Below, one piece after another: positions 37,506 through 47,978 of a DNA stretch of 64,000 bases. The notes beneath the pieces are model-generated. The model was not told where the DNA came from. It did not search any database and saw only the letters and a list, made by a program, of their open reading frames with translations. Position 1 is the first letter of the stretch, and each line of letters begins with the position of its first letter. The stretch spans positions 418,435 to 482,434 of the forward strand of contig NZ_JACIEE010000004.1 in NCBI RefSeq assembly GCF_014196765.1, read 5' to 3'. The stretch comes from Mycoplana azooxidifex. Its GTDB lineage: Bacteria > Pseudomonadota > Alphaproteobacteria > Rhizobiales > Rhizobiaceae. A program made the translations under genes and the position numbers.

Positions 37506-38952
37506 TGCGTACCTTTCCAGACACTGTAGCAGACCACCACGGCCGAGGATCAACCGGTTTGCCATTCTTTCGAAACTCAATGTAAAGCGTCGGCCGATCC
37601 GTTTCCAGCGCCAATGCATTTACACTCGCCACTCTTTTCGCCCCCATCACCGCAACGGGTTCACCCGCCACGACAAATTGGCCTTCCCTGACATTCACCT
37701 GATCCATGCCCGAAAGCACGAGGTGATAGTCGTCGCCGGTATTCAGGATGACCATCCGCCCGTAGCTTCGGAACATGCCCGCGAACACCACCCACCCATC
37801 GGCAGGCGCTGTCACCAGCGCACCCGGGTTTGTCGCGAGAATCAGCCCCTGGGCGGAATGGCCCGTACCATCCGCATCGCCGAACTGCCGCACCGGCTCA
37901 CCCGCAACCGGATAGGCCAGGCGCTTCTGCAACTCGGAAAATGGATATGCGGGAGCAATGCGGTTTTTGTCGGGCGATGCCGAGAGCGCAGCCTCCCGCG
38001 CCCGCGCCCGCTCCTCCACGGTCTGGCGCGCCCGCTCGGCCTCCTGCAGACGCGCCAGCGCCGCCGCCTCGCGCACCGAGGTGATCTCGTCCTCGAGGCT
38101 GCCGATCAGGCCCTCGAGGCTGGTGGCCCGTCCCGCAAGCTCCTCCGAGCGCCTCCGCTCGGCCTCGAGCGTGCGGGCGTTTTCCGCAGCGAGCGTCTCG
38201 TTCTGCCCGATCAGCAGTTCGGAGCGCTTCTCCTCTTCGAGCTTGCTGGCCATCGCGCTGGCGAGGTCCGCCTTCTCCTTGCCGATATCCATCCGGATCG
38301 TCGTCAGCCGTTGCAGGTCGGCGACCAGCTTGTCCGTCTCGGTACGGATGCCCGGAACCACCGCGCCGAGCAGGATCGCGCTCCTGACGGAGGCGAGCGC
38401 GTCGTCGGGCGTCACGAGGATGGCCGGCGGCGGATTGCGCCCCATGCGCTGCAGCGCAGCGAGCACTTCTGCCAGAAGTCCGCGACGTTCGTGCAGGGAC
38501 AGGCGGGCGGCATCCTCGTCGCCGCGCATGGCATTGAGCCGCTTTTCGCCCGCCAGTATCCTTGCTTCCATGTCCTGGCGCGCGCGCGCCGACTGGACGA
38601 TCACCTCGCGCAAGGTGGCGCGATCCTTTTCCAGCTTGCCGATGCTGGCTTCCAGGTCGCGCGCCTTCTCTTCCGAAAGCGTGATCGTCTTCGACAGCTG
38701 CTCCAGCTCCTGGCGCGTGCTGTCCCGGCGCAGCGCAATCCCGGCGGCGGGATCGGCCGTCGGCCCCGCTTGGGCGGCGACGCGCCCGGTCGGCGCGAGG
38801 CTCACCGTCGGCTCGGCGGAAAGGGCGGCATCCGCAGACGCCAGCCACAGACCGAGTGCCAGACCGAGGGTAATCGCACCGAGCGGACGCTGCCATCGCG
38901 CCCGCGGGGCCGCCGTGCACTTGTCGTTCCTGGACGGTGCGAACGTGATCAT
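37495..38952 (-). CDS. Murein hydrolase activator, EnvC/LytM-like
   Basis: A 485-residue periplasmic protein: N-terminal hydrophobic segment (LGAITLGLALGLWLASADA), a long coiled coil of two parts (about 75-330, rich in Glu/Arg/Leu heptads), then a LytM (M23) domain from about 350 (YPVAGEPVRQFGD, GLILATNPGALVTAPADGWVVFAG, VLSGMDQVNVREGQFVVAGEPV). The catalytic zinc residues are missing: the HxxxD position reads HSAQG and the HxH position HLV. It should therefore activate amidases during division rather than cut peptidoglycan itself, as EnvC does. Directly upstream of ctpA with 11-bp overlap. Confidence 0.87.
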   Translation of the reverse strand: MITFAPSRNDKCTAAPRARWQRPLGAITLGLALGLWLASADAALSAEPTVSLAPTGRVAAQAGPTADPAAGIALRRDSTRQELEQLSKTITLSEEKARDLEASIGKLEKDRATLREVIVQSARARQDMEARILAGEKRLNAMRGDEDAARLSLHERRGLLAEVLAALQRMGRNPPPAILVTPDDALASVRSAILLGAVVPGIRTETDKLVADLQRLTTIRMDIGKEKADLASAMASKLEEEKRSELLIGQNETLAAENARTLEAERRRSEELAGRATSLEGLIGSLEDEITSVREAAALARLQEAERARQTVEERARAREAALSASPDKNRIAPAYPFSELQKRLAYPVAGEPVRQFGDADGTGHSAQGLILATNPGALVTAPADGWVVFAGMFRSYGRMVILNTGDDYHLVLSGMDQVNVREGQFVVAGEPVAVMGAKRVASVNALALETDRPTLYIEFRKNGKPVDPRPWWSATVSGKVRNDS

Positions 38953-39042
38953 GCTGCGCGCCTTGCCGTTTGCTTGTGTCTAGCGCATTTGCCGATGCAC
39001 ATCGAAATCAATTTTCCGTAGGGCGGCCACGGGATGGCGCGC

Positions 39043-39525
39043 TCAGACGCGATGGTAGGGGTGCCCCGAAAGAATGGTGACGGCGCGATAGAGCTGTTCG
39101 GCAATCAGGATGCGGACCAGTTGGTGCGGCCACGTCATCTTGCCCAGGCACAGCACGGAATCGGCACGCTCGTGAAGCGCCGGATCCAGCCCGTCGGCAC
39201 CGCCGATGGCGATCATGAGATCCCGCTTGCCGGCATCCCGCCAGCGGCCGAGCAGCTCGGCGAAATCCTCCGATCCGACCGCCTTGCCGCGCTCGTCGAG
39301 CAGCAAGAGCACGGCATCGGAAGGAACCGCCTTATCCAGGAGCGCGGCTTCCTCGCGCTTGCGCGTCTCCGGATTGGAGGCCCGGCTTTCGACAACCTCG
39401 GCAACTTTCCCGAGTTCCAGCCCCACGGCCGGTCCGGATTTCGCAAACCGGTCGAGATAGCGCGCGGCAAGGTCCTTCTCAGGTCCGGCCTTCAGCCGTC
39501 CGACCGCAAAAAGTCCGATCCGCAT
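39043..39525 (-). CDS. rlmH: 23S rRNA (pseudouridine1915-N3)-methyltransferase
   Basis: SPOUT-class methyltransferase, 160 residues, which methylates Psi1915 in helix 69 of assembled 70S ribosomes. The N-terminus MRIGLFAVGRLKAGPEKDLA, the knot residues LLDERGKAVGSEDFA, IAIGGADGL, and the C-terminal LGKMTWPHQLVRILIAEQLYRA with HPYHRV are family hallmarks. It lies 99 bp downstream of rsfS; both act on ribosomes. Confidence 0.94.
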   Translation of the reverse strand: MRIGLFAVGRLKAGPEKDLAARYLDRFAKSGPAVGLELGKVAEVVESRASNPETRKREEAALLDKAVPSDAVLLLLDERGKAVGSEDFAELLGRWRDAGKRDLMIAIGGADGLDPALHERADSVLCLGKMTWPHQLVRILIAEQLYRAVTILSGHPYHRV

Positions 39526-39624
39526 CTACCCGGCCCCTCCGACGCACACAGCGACACCACGCACCCGAAAGGGTGCCGAAAACATGGCCGCAGGTGACGC
39601 CCGGAACCGGGCGGTGCGACGATC

Positions 39625-40029
39625 TTAGTGTAACGTGCCCTCTTCCATGTCCGGAGCCGCCCACATCTTCTCGATGTTGTAGAACTCGCGGATTTCAGGA
39701 CGGAACACGTGGACGATGATGTCGCCCGCATCTATCAGCACCCAGTCACCGGTCTCCAGCCCTTCGACGCGGGCGGAACCCAAGCCTTCATCCTTGAGGT
39801 CGGTGATCAGGTGGTCGCAGATCGCCGCGACATGGCGGGTGGATCGTCCGGACGCGACTACCATGTAGTCGCCCAGCGCCGATTTCCCAGCAATGTCGAT
39901 CGAGACGATATCTTCTGCCTTCGAGTCCTCGAGGCTTGCGAGGACCGCGTGAAGAGCGCGTTCGGCGGCATCGTCGCCACGTCCTGCGCTTTTGGGAAGG
40001 GCGTTGCGAACGCCTCCCTTCGCGTGCAC
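39625..40029 (-). CDS. rsfS: Ribosomal silencing factor RsfS
   Basis: Binds uL14 of the 50S subunit and blocks subunit joining in starvation. The 134-residue product from GTG 40029 has the conserved core LEDSKAEDIVSIDIAGKS, DYMVVASGRSTRHVAAI, ARVEGLETGDWVLIDAGD and VHVFRPEIREFYNIEKMW. The start is uncertain. A ribosome site AAGGA lies 15 nt from this GTG but only 6 nt from an in-frame CTG at 40038, which would give an N-terminus (M)TTVHAKG. Located between nadD and rlmH, the normal rhizobial order. Confidence 0.92.
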   Translation of the reverse strand: MHAKGGVRNALPKSAGRGDDAAERALHAVLASLEDSKAEDIVSIDIAGKSALGDYMVVASGRSTRHVAAICDHLITDLKDEGLGSARVEGLETGDWVLIDAGDIIVHVFRPEIREFYNIEKMWAAPDMEEGTLH

Positions 40030-40141
40030 TGTTGTCAGAGTAAATCCTTTCCACTTAACAGATACGGCACGGTAGCGATTCGCGCATCTGGCAGCGAACC
40101 ACCCATAGATTTAGGCATCAATACGTACCGGTTTCAAGACA

Positions 40142-40786
40142 CTACTTGTTGCCCGTGTCTTTCTTTGTTTCCTCGCGCTGACGCAGCGCACTCGAACTGA
40201 GCGGCGAGCGTGGCCCATGTATGAAGGTCCAGGCCGGGGCGGGGCGGTAAGCCAGTGCCCGGGCGTCCTCCTCGTCGATGCGCGCATGGTCGAAGGTTTT
40301 GGCCATGACCGAGGACAGGAAGGCGAGCGTCGAGCCCGGCCGGTCGATCACCGCGATCGGGAAGGTGCGGGCGATCCTCTGCCAGTTCTGCCAGCGGTGG
40401 AAGCTCTTCAGGCTGTCGGCGCCCATGATCCAGACGAAATGGACACCCGGATTGCGGGCCTGGACGATCTCGAGCGTGCGCGCCGTGTAATTCTGGCCTA
40501 TCGTCACTTCGAAGGCCGTGACCTTGATGCGCGGATCCGGCGTGATCGCTTCCGAAAGCGCGAGCCGCTCCCGCAGCGGCGAAAGCTGGCTGTGATCCTT
40601 CAGGGGATTGCCGGGCGTCACCATCCACCACAGCTGGTCGAGGCCGAGACGGCGCAGTGCAATGTCGGCGACCAGCACATGTCCCTCGTGCGGGGGGTTG
40701 AACGAGCCGCCGAACAGGCCGACCGCCATCCCCTTCTCGACATGGGGCATCTTCAGGTAGCGCGGTTCGATGGCGTCCGATCTCAC
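40142..40786 (-). CDS. nadD: Nicotinate-nucleotide adenylyltransferase
   Basis: Adenylates nicotinate mononucleotide to deamido-NAD in NAD synthesis. The 214-residue product has the nucleotidyltransferase motif GLFGGSFNPPHEGH at 23-36, WWMVTPGNPLKDH, TARTLEIVQARNP, FVWIMGADSLKSFHRW and the C-terminal SPLSSSALRQ (ISSTxIR equivalent). The ATG directly follows the proA stop with no intervening bases, so the genes are co-transcribed. Confidence 0.93.
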   Translation of the reverse strand: MRSDAIEPRYLKMPHVEKGMAVGLFGGSFNPPHEGHVLVADIALRRLGLDQLWWMVTPGNPLKDHSQLSPLRERLALSEAITPDPRIKVTAFEVTIGQNYTARTLEIVQARNPGVHFVWIMGADSLKSFHRWQNWQRIARTFPIAVIDRPGSTLAFLSSVMAKTFDHARIDEEDARALAYRPAPAWTFIHGPRSPLSSSALRQREETKKDTGNK

Positions 40787-42070
40787 CTAGGGTCGCACCT
40801 GTCCGGCGCCGCGGACCCTGTATTTGAACGACGTCAGCTGTTCGACGCCGACGGGACCGCGGGCATGCATCTTGCCGGTGGCGATGCCGATCTCCCCGCC
40901 CATCCCGAACTCTCCGCCATCGGCGAACTGGGTGGAGGCGTTGTGGAGCAGGATGGCCGAATCGATCTCCGCGAAGAAGCGGTTGGCCACCGCCTGGTCC
41001 TGGGCGATCACGGCTTCGGTGTGTGCCGAGGACCAGCGGTTGATGTGTTCGATCGCGCCGGCCACACCGTCCACGAGGGCCACGGAGATGATCGCGTCGA
41101 GATACTCCGTCGACCAGTCCTGCTCCGTCGCGGGTTCGAGGCCCGCCACGATCGCGCGGATCTCGTCCGTCGCGCGAACCTCGCAGCCGGCATCCCTGAG
41201 AGCGGCAAGGAGCGGCGCCAGATGGGTCGCGGCGACGGCGCGATCGACCAGCAGCGTCTCCACCGCACCACAGACGCCGGTGCGCCGCATCTTCGAATTG
41301 ACGATGATGGTCCGCGCCATGTCGAGATCGGCCGAGCGGTCGACATAGATGTGGCAAAGCCCCTCGAGATGGGCGAAGACCGGCACGCGCGCCTCGCTCT
41401 GGACCCGGGCGACGAGGTTCTTTCCGCCGCGCGGCACGATGACGTCGATGGAACCGTCAAGGCCGGAGAGCATGGCGCCGACGGCAGCGCGATCGGCGAC
41501 CGGCACCATCTGGATGGCATGTTCCGGAAGTCCCGCTTCCTTCAGGCCCCGCACGAGGCAGGCATGGATGGCTTGCGAGGAATTCAGGCTGTCCGACCCG
41601 CCCCGCAGGATCACCGCATTGCCGGCCTTCAGGCACAGCGCGCCGGCATCCGCCGTCACGTTGGGGCGGCTCTCGTAGATCACGCCGATCACGCCGAGCG
41701 GCGTGCGCACGCGCTCGATATGCAACCCGTTCGGCCGGTCCCATTCCGCGATCACGTCGCCGACCGGATCCTTGAACGCAGCAATGGCGCGGATGCCGGC
41801 GGCAATGGCCTCGACCCGCTCGGGCGTGAGCGTCAGCCGGTCGATGAAGGAGGCCGCGACGCCGCTTTCGCGCGCATTGGCAAGATCGATCGCATTGGCG
41901 GCGAGGATCGCGTCGCGATCGGCGAGGATGGCCTTCGCCATGGCCTCGAGCGCGCGGTTCTTCGTCTCCGTCGCAGCCATCGCCAGCGGCCGGGCCGCCG
42001 CACGGGCGTTGCGGCCGATGGCCGCCATCAGCGCAGCGACGTCGAGATTTTTTTCTGCCTGGTCAAGCAT
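40787..42070 (-). CDS. proA: Glutamate-5-semialdehyde dehydrogenase (gamma-glutamyl phosphate reductase)
   Basis: Second enzyme of proline synthesis; reduces gamma-glutamyl phosphate with NADPH. The 427-residue length is standard. Key blocks are [50 protein letters not shown], the catalytic Cys in [15 protein letters not shown], and the C-terminal [19 protein letters not shown]. The start is ATG 42070, overlapping the proB stop by 8 bp; ATG 42079 is also possible. Together with putA, putR and proB, the window holds both proline synthesis and degradation. Confidence 0.95.
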   Translation of the reverse strand: MLDQAEKNLDVAALMAAIGRNARAAARPLAMAATETKNRALEAMAKAILADRDAILAANAIDLANARESGVAASFIDRLTLTPERVEAIAAGIRAIAAFKDPVGDVIAEWDRPNGLHIERVRTPLGVIGVIYESRPNVTADAGALCLKAGNAVILRGGSDSLNSSQAIHACLVRGLKEAGLPEHAIQMVPVADRAAVGAMLSGLDGSIDVIVPRGGKNLVARVQSEARVPVFAHLEGLCHIYVDRSADLDMARTIIVNSKMRRTGVCGAVETLLVDRAVAATHLAPLLAALRDAGCEVRATDEIRAIVAGLEPATEQDWSTEYLDAIISVALVDGVAGAIEHINRWSSAHTEAVIAQDQAVANRFFAEIDSAILLHNASTQFADGGEFGMGGEIGIATGKMHARGPVGVEQLTSFKYRVRGAGQVRP

Positions 42071-43238
42071 GGGCCGCATCCCTTTCCTGCGCCACTCCAC
42101 CCTCGCGCAGCGCGGCACCGGTCATGACCAGATCGTCGCGATGCACCATCGCCGCGCGCCCCGCATGGCCGAGGATGCCGGCGATCTCGGCCGACTTCTT
42201 GCCGGCGATCTGCCGCGCCTCGTCGGCATCGTAGCCGGCGAGGCCCCGGGCGATTTCGCGCCCGCCCGACCCGACGATGGCGATCGTGTCGCCGCGGGAG
42301 AACGCCCCCACGACCGTCCGCACGCCTGCCGGCAGCAGGCTCTTGCCCGATCGCAGCGCGACCTCCGCCCCCTCGTCGATCAACAGCGTTCCGGCGGGCT
42401 GCAACTGGCCGGCGATCCAGGTCTTGCGCGCCGTCACCGGCAATCCGGCAGGCGCGAACCAGGAAGAGCGGACGCCTTCCGCGATCGCCCGTAGCGGATG
42501 GTCGCTCTTGCCGGACGCGATGATCATGGCGCAACCGGCTGCAGTCGCGATCTTGCCGGCATCGATCTTCGTGCGCATGCCTCCGCGTGACAGCTCCGAG
42601 GCAGCGCCGCCCGCCATCGCCTCGATCTCCGGGGTGATTTCGGCGATCGTGTCGAGGAACTCGGCCCCGGGATCCAGGTGCGGTGGCGCCGTGTAGAGCC
42701 CGTCGATGTCCGACAAGAGCACCAGCAGGTCGGCGCCGGCCATGGTGGCGACGCGTGCGGCCAGCCGGTCGTTGTCGCCATAGCGGATCTCGCTGGTGGC
42801 AACCGTGTCGTTTTCATTGATGATCGGCACGGAGCCGAGCTTCAGCAGCTGCTTCAGCGTCGCGCGCGCGTTGAGGTAGCGACGACGTTCCTCCGTGTCG
42901 CCGAGCGTGAGCAGGATCTGCCCGGCGACGATGCCCTCGGTCGAAAGGCTCTCCGACCAGGCCCGCGCCAGCGCGATCTGGCCGACGGCCGCCGCCGCCT
43001 GGCTTTCCTCCAGCTTCAGCGCGCCCTTTGGAAGCCTCAGGACGGTGCGGCCGAGCGCGATCGCACCGGAGGAGACGACGAGCACCTCAGTGCCGCCGGC
43101 GCGAAGCCCGGCGATGTCGGCGCAGACGGCGTCGAGCCAGGTCTTCTTCAAACCGCTGCCACGATCGACCAGCAAGGCGGACCCGATCTTGATGACGACG
43201 CGCTTGTGGCTCGACAGCGCCTTGCGGATTGCGGCCAT
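42063..43238 (-). CDS. proB: Glutamate 5-kinase
   Basis: First enzyme of proline synthesis, phosphorylating glutamate; normally feedback-inhibited by proline. The 391-residue product has an amino acid kinase domain ([69 protein letters not shown]) and a C-terminal PUA domain (about 290-370). The start is ATG 43238; an upstream frame extends into obgE and is not conserved. The stop of obgE is 1 bp upstream. Confidence 0.95.
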   Translation of the reverse strand: MAAIRKALSSHKRVVIKIGSALLVDRGSGLKKTWLDAVCADIAGLRAGGTEVLVVSSGAIALGRTVLRLPKGALKLEESQAAAAVGQIALARAWSESLSTEGIVAGQILLTLGDTEERRRYLNARATLKQLLKLGSVPIINENDTVATSEIRYGDNDRLAARVATMAGADLLVLLSDIDGLYTAPPHLDPGAEFLDTIAEITPEIEAMAGGAASELSRGGMRTKIDAGKIATAAGCAMIIASGKSDHPLRAIAEGVRSSWFAPAGLPVTARKTWIAGQLQPAGTLLIDEGAEVALRSGKSLLPAGVRTVVGAFSRGDTIAIVGSGGREIARGLAGYDADEARQIAGKKSAEIAGILGHAGRAAMVHRDDLVMTGAALREGGVAQERDAAHA

Positions 43239-43239
43239 G

Positions 43240-44325
<1,086 letters not shown>

Positions 44326-44337
44326 TCAAAGACTATC

Positions 44338-45198
44338 GTGAAATTCGCAAGCTACAACATCCAGTATGGCATCGGCCTCGACGGTCGGCTCGATCTGGCC
44401 CGCATTGCCGGCGAGATCGAAAGCGCCGACGTCATCGCCCTGCAGGAGGTCACCCGCGGCTTCCACCGCAACGGCAACCTCGACATGGTGGCCGAGTTGC
44501 AGGCGCTGCTGCCCGGCCATTTCTCCGTCTACTGGCCCGCCTGCGACATCGATGCCGGCTCGACCATCGAGGATGGCCGGGCCGTCAGCCGCCGCTTCCA
44601 GTTCGGCAACATGGTCTTCTCCCGCCATCCGATCCTTGCCTCGCGCCTCATTTCCCTGCCGCGCAGCCGCACGCTCGACAAGCTGAACCTGCAGCGTGGC
44701 GCGACCGAGGCCGTGATCGACGCTCCCGGCAGCGCACTGCGCGTCTATTCCGTCCACCTCGACCATGTCTACCGCAGCGAGCGGATCGACCAGATCCGCA
44801 CCCTGAAGGAGCGCGCCCAGGCCTACGCGCTCGAAGGTGGCGCCATCTCCGGCGCCGAGGAGTTCGGCCTGCCGCAGCCGCCCTTTCCCGACGACTACGT
44901 GTTCATGGGCGACTTCAACATGGTGCCGGAATCGCCCGAATACTGCGCCATGGTCGGCGAGGTCGACGGCTTCTATGGCCGCCAGATCCGCGCCACCCAT
45001 CCCGTCGACGTGCTTGCGGGCCTCGGCAGGCGGACGGCCGAGAGCTACAGCTGGATCGACCCGAAGAACCACGGCCACCGGATGCTCCTCGACTACTGCT
45101 TCGTCAGCCACGGGCTCGTCGGACGCCTGAAGGACGCCTGGATCGACGAGACCGCAACCGGTTCCGACCATCTCCCGGTCTGGTTCGAGCTTCTCTAG
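44338..45198 (+). CDS. Endonuclease/exonuclease/phosphatase family protein
   Basis: A 286-residue metal-dependent phosphodiesterase/nuclease-like protein. Landmarks are FASYNIQYGIG at the N-terminus, VIALQEVTRG with the metal-binding Glu, VYSVHLDHVYRSERIDQI, FMGDFNMVPESPEY (catalytic Asp/Asn) and GSDHLPVWFEL (general base Asp-His). There is no signal peptide. It starts with GTG at 44338, since no ATG precedes the conserved strand. Divergent from obgE with an 84-bp gap. The substrate (DNA, phospholipid or sugar phosphate) is not decided by sequence. Confidence 0.86.
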   Translation: MKFASYNIQYGIGLDGRLDLARIAGEIESADVIALQEVTRGFHRNGNLDMVAELQALLPGHFSVYWPACDIDAGSTIEDGRAVSRRFQFGNMVFSRHPILASRLISLPRSRTLDKLNLQRGATEAVIDAPGSALRVYSVHLDHVYRSERIDQIRTLKERAQAYALEGGAISGAEEFGLPQPPFPDDYVFMGDFNMVPESPEYCAMVGEVDGFYGRQIRATHPVDVLAGLGRRTAESYSWIDPKNHGHRMLLDYCFVSHGLVGRLKDAWIDETATGSDHLPVWFELL

Positions 45199-45278
45199 GG
45201 TCTGGCCCTGTCGAATTCGTCCGGTCCGGCAGACTGCCCGGGATCGCCGCCCATGGCATGCGACCCCGGGCCTTCCCT

Positions 45279-45869
45279 TCAACGCAGAAAGGCGGCCGGC
45301 CGGAAATCACCCGGCGAAAGCCTCGTCTCGACATGCGGCACCATGGCGCCGCGGGCGACCGAATAGACCTCGCTGAGCCCGGTGATGCGAAAGCCGATCC
45401 TGTCCTGGACCCTGAGCGAGGCCGGGTTGTCGGCGAAGACGCCGGAGCGGAGTTCCACGCCCGGCATCCGCATCAGGAAGCGCGCGATCGCGCCGTGCAC
45501 CGCCTCGCTCATGTAGCCGCGGCCCCAGTAGAACCGGTTGAGCCAGTAGCCGAGGTGCCAGCCGCCGGCGCGCTGCTCGAAGCCGACCGTCCCGATATGG
45601 ACGTCGTCGCCGGTGGTGATCGCCAGCGCCCAGCCGGGCAGGAGACCGCTCGCAACACCCGACAGCCACTCTTCCGCATCCTGCCGGTCGTACGGTGCCG
45701 GCACCCGCGCCAGCATCCGCGCGACGCGGAAATCACCGAGCGAAACCGCGATCGCCTCCGCATCCGTGAGCCGGTGCGGCCGCAGCACCAGCCGCCCGGT
45801 CGCAATGACCGGGCAGGGGCCGGGGTCGGCAAGGGTAGGGACGTCCCGTTCCAGACGAAGCGCGCTCAT
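45279..45869 (-). CDS. GNAT N-acetyltransferase (RimJ/RimL-like)
   Basis: A 196-residue acetyltransferase. The GNAT fold is visible in RLVLRPHRLTDAEAIAVSL, HIGTVGFEQRAGGWHLGYWLNRFYWGRGYMSEAV (acetyl-CoA loop GRGY) and NPASLRVQDRIGFR. RimJ/RimL-type enzymes acetylate N-terminal amines of ribosomal proteins, but many have other substrates. ATG 45869 overlaps the stop of the paralogous GNAT gene by 4 bp. Confidence 0.87.
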   Translation of the reverse strand: MSALRLERDVPTLADPGPCPVIATGRLVLRPHRLTDAEAIAVSLGDFRVARMLARVPAPYDRQDAEEWLSGVASGLLPGWALAITTGDDVHIGTVGFEQRAGGWHLGYWLNRFYWGRGYMSEAVHGAIARFLMRMPGVELRSGVFADNPASLRVQDRIGFRITGLSEVYSVARGAMVPHVETRLSPGDFRPAAFLR

Positions 45870-46498
45870 CCGATGTTCCCCCAGCTCTTCAGCGAAACCC
45901 AGGTCCTGCGGTCGAGCCGGAACCATTCGACCGGAACCATGCCGCCGACCGCCAGGCTCTGCACCATGCCGGTCGCCTGGAACTGGAAGCCGCACTTCTG
46001 GATGACCCGCCGAGAGGAGATGTTCATGACCCGGCAGCGCGCGTCGATCTGCTCGACGTCGCGGGTGCGGAAGACCATGTCCGTCAGGCTCTGGGCCGCC
46101 TCGGTGGCATATCCCTGGTTCCAGTGGGGCTCGCCCAGCCAGTAGCCGAGCTCGACCGTCCTGCCGTCCTCGTGCGGCTCGATCCCGCAGCAACCGAGGA
46201 ATGCGCCGGTGTCCGCTTTGGTAATCGCGTAGACGCACTTGCCAATCGCGCCGGCTGTCGTGCGTCGCACGAAGTCGGCGGCATCCGCGATCGTATAGGG
46301 ATGCGGCATGCGGGCGACCATCGTGGCGATGTTGGCGTTGTTGGCGAGATGGGCAAGGGCGTCGATGTCGTCTTCATGCGGGGCTCTGAGAACGAGCCGT
46401 TGCGACAGTAAGATTGGACAATCGGTCCTCGACCGTTCCGGCCTTGGCCGCTCTTCGGGAGACCTTGATTGGTCTTCCCGCAACATTTCGCTGAACAT
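45866..46498 (-). CDS. GNAT N-acetyltransferase (RimJ/RimL-like), paralogue
   Basis: A 210-residue acetyltransferase related to the next gene. The core shows QRLVLRAPHEDDIDALAHLANN, FLGCCGIEPHEDGRTVELGYWLGEPHWNQGYATEAAQ (CoA loop NQGYA) and ISSRRVIQKCGF. The start ATG 46498 has GGAGG 7 nt upstream; a longer frame to 46543 would run into the rpmA terminator. The pair probably arose by tandem duplication. Position after rplU-rpmA and before obgE is conserved in rhizobia. Confidence 0.86.
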   Translation of the reverse strand: MFSEMLREDQSRSPEERPRPERSRTDCPILLSQRLVLRAPHEDDIDALAHLANNANIATMVARMPHPYTIADAADFVRRTTAGAIGKCVYAITKADTGAFLGCCGIEPHEDGRTVELGYWLGEPHWNQGYATEAAQSLTDMVFRTRDVEQIDARCRVMNISSRRVIQKCGFQFQATGMVQSLAVGGMVPVEWFRLDRRTWVSLKSWGNIG

Positions 46499-46520
46499 GT
46501 TCGATCCTCCAGATGAACGA

Positions 46521-46552
46521 AAAGGGGAGATGGATTGCCCCATCTCCCCTTT
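46521..46552 (-). terminator. Terminator of rplU-rpmA
   Basis: AAAGGGGAGATGG pairs perfectly with CCATCTCCCCTTT across a 6-nt loop; read leftward it is followed by TTCG. Thirteen base pairs with T-rich end make this the strongest terminator in the window. Confidence 0.85.
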
Positions 46553-46625
46553 TGTTTCTGCAGGTTCGGTACCTGTAGCAGCAGCCGGGTCAATGAGACG
46601 CCGGCTGTTTTAGAGCGCTACCGGC

Positions 46626-46895
46626 TTATTCCGCTGCTTCGGCTTTCGGCATTACAGACACGTACACGCGGCCATTGGCCTTCGTACGGAAATCCACGTT
46701 GCCCGCCGTAAGTGCAAAAATCGTGTGGTCCTTGCCGAGGCCGACATTGGCGCCCGGATGCCACTTCGTACCGCGCTGACGCACGATGATGTTGCCTGCG
46801 ATGACGTTCTCGCCGCCGAACTTCTTCACGCCAAGGCGCTTGGACTCCGAATCGCGACCGTTACGCGAGGAACCGCCAGCTTTTTTGTGTGCCAT
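46626..46895 (-). CDS. rpmA: 50S ribosomal protein bL27
   Basis: An 89-residue bL27 that reaches into the peptidyl transferase centre. N-terminal [20 protein letters not shown], then [23 protein letters not shown] and [17 protein letters not shown] are invariant family segments. There is no N-terminal cleavable extension of the Firmicute type. It follows rplU by 29 bp. Confidence 0.97.
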   Translation of the reverse strand: MAHKKAGGSSRNGRDSESKRLGVKKFGGENVIAGNIIVRQRGTKWHPGANVGLGKDHTIFALTAGNVDFRTKANGRVYVSVMPKAEAAE

Positions 46896-46924
46896 TGGTG
46901 TTCTCCTTTACCCTTGTCCTGATC

Positions 46925-47299
46925 TCAGTTCGCTGCTGCTTCGGCGGTGGCTTCGGTCTTCTTGGAAGACTTCTTGGCCTTGCCGCCGGCTGCCGCGATG
47001 TCGACGATCCGGACGGTCGTCTGGTGCTGGCGGTGGCCGCGCGAACGCTTCGAGTTCTGGCGGCGACGCTTCTTGAAGGCGATGACCTTCTTGGCGCGGC
47101 TCTGCTCGACGACTTCGGCGGTCACGACCGCGCCTTCGACGAAGGGAGCGCCGATCGTCGCGTCGGCACCTTCGCCGACCATCAGCACTTCGGTGAATTC
47201 GATCTTGTCGCCAGCGACAGCGACGAGCTTTTCAACCGTCACGACGTCGTTGGCTGCCACGCGGTACTGCTTACCGCCGGTCTTGATGACTGCGAACAT
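46925..47299 (-). CDS. rplU: 50S ribosomal protein bL21
   Basis: A 124-residue bL21. [28 protein letters not shown] and the basic signature [20 protein letters not shown] with QHQTTVRI identify it. The C-terminal ~20 residues are a Lys/Ala-rich tail seen in alphaproteobacterial members. First gene of the rplU-rpmA unit. Confidence 0.97.
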   Translation of the reverse strand: MFAVIKTGGKQYRVAANDVVTVEKLVAVAGDKIEFTEVLMVGEGADATIGAPFVEGAVVTAEVVEQSRAKKVIAFKKRRRQNSKRSRGHRQHQTTVRIVDIAAAGGKAKKSSKKTEATAEAAAN

Positions 47300-47478
47300 T
47301 TTTTATCCTTTCATGTTCGGTCCGGCTCCGTCCCGAAGGACTCGCCGTCTTTTTGTCAGTCGAATTTGACGAACGATGACGCCCGCCGGTGAAACTGGCC
47401 TTGCCCTTGACGCAAGCATCGTGGACAAAAGACCTAGGTTCGCGGCAACGACCAAATGACCTTTGCCACGTACGTGCG

Positions 47479-47507
47479 GCAATAGGCGACCTTCCGGAAA
47501 CTGTCAA
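47479..47507 (-). promoter_or_regulatory. Promoter of rplU-rpmA
   Basis: Read leftward: TTGACA (47502-47507), 17-nt spacer, TATTGC (47479-47484). It leaves a ~175-nt leader before rplU, long enough for ribosomal-protein autoregulation, but I see no known motif. Confidence 0.5.
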
Positions 47508-47560
47508 GGTTGTTTCATCGCAGCCCGGTGAATTAGTTGACCTTTGCGCGACCACGCCCC

Positions 47561-47589
47561 TTGCAAGGCCGCAAATCAGCCGCTATGTA
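47561..47589 (+). promoter_or_regulatory. Possible promoter of tRNA-Ser
   Basis: TTGCAA (47561-47566), 17-nt spacer, TATGTA (47584-47589), 36 bp before the tRNA. Both hexamers are imperfect. Confidence 0.35.
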
Positions 47590-47624
47590 CCCGACCGCGT
47601 CGACAGGCGCCGACCAGCATATCC

Positions 47625-47714
47625 GGAGAGGTGGCAGAGTGGTCGAATGCACCGCACTCGAAATGCGGCATACCTGCAAGGGTATCGTGGGTTCAAATCC
47701 CACCCTCTCCGCCA
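47625..47714 (+). tRNA. tRNA-Ser (anticodon CGA)
   Basis: A 90-nt class II tRNA. The acceptor stem GGAGAGG pairs with CCTCTCC, the D-loop region is TGGCAGAGTGG, and the anticodon stem CCGCA/TGCGG encloses loop CTCGAAA with anticodon CGA. A long variable arm (ATACCTGCAAGGGTAT) and T-arm GTGGGTTCAAATCCCAC follow. Discriminator G and CCA are encoded (47711-47714). Reads UCG codons. Confidence 0.97.
47664..47685 (+). repeat. Left copy of a tRNA-derived 22-nt direct repeat
   Basis: Covers the 3' half of the anticodon stem and the variable arm of tRNA-Ser. A 20/22 copy lies at 51113-51134 in the same orientation. Confidence 0.6.
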
Positions 47715-47978
47715 AAAGCTCCAGATAATCAATGATTTGCAACGTGGCGACCGGCATGAAACGGCTGGTGGCTTAGCGGCTCGCCGTTACACAAGTTCCC
47801 GTCACACCCCTGCGCTGAAGGGCTTGGCTCTACAGCCAGCAATTGTCCATTAACCCATTGGGGTCCAAGCTGCGTGGCTATGCCCGCATGGCGGATGATC
47901 CGCCGATTTCATTCTACTTTCATCGTCTTGTATTTCCGCACGGTGTGATAGAGCGGAAGCGACCGGATCTCGGACCTC

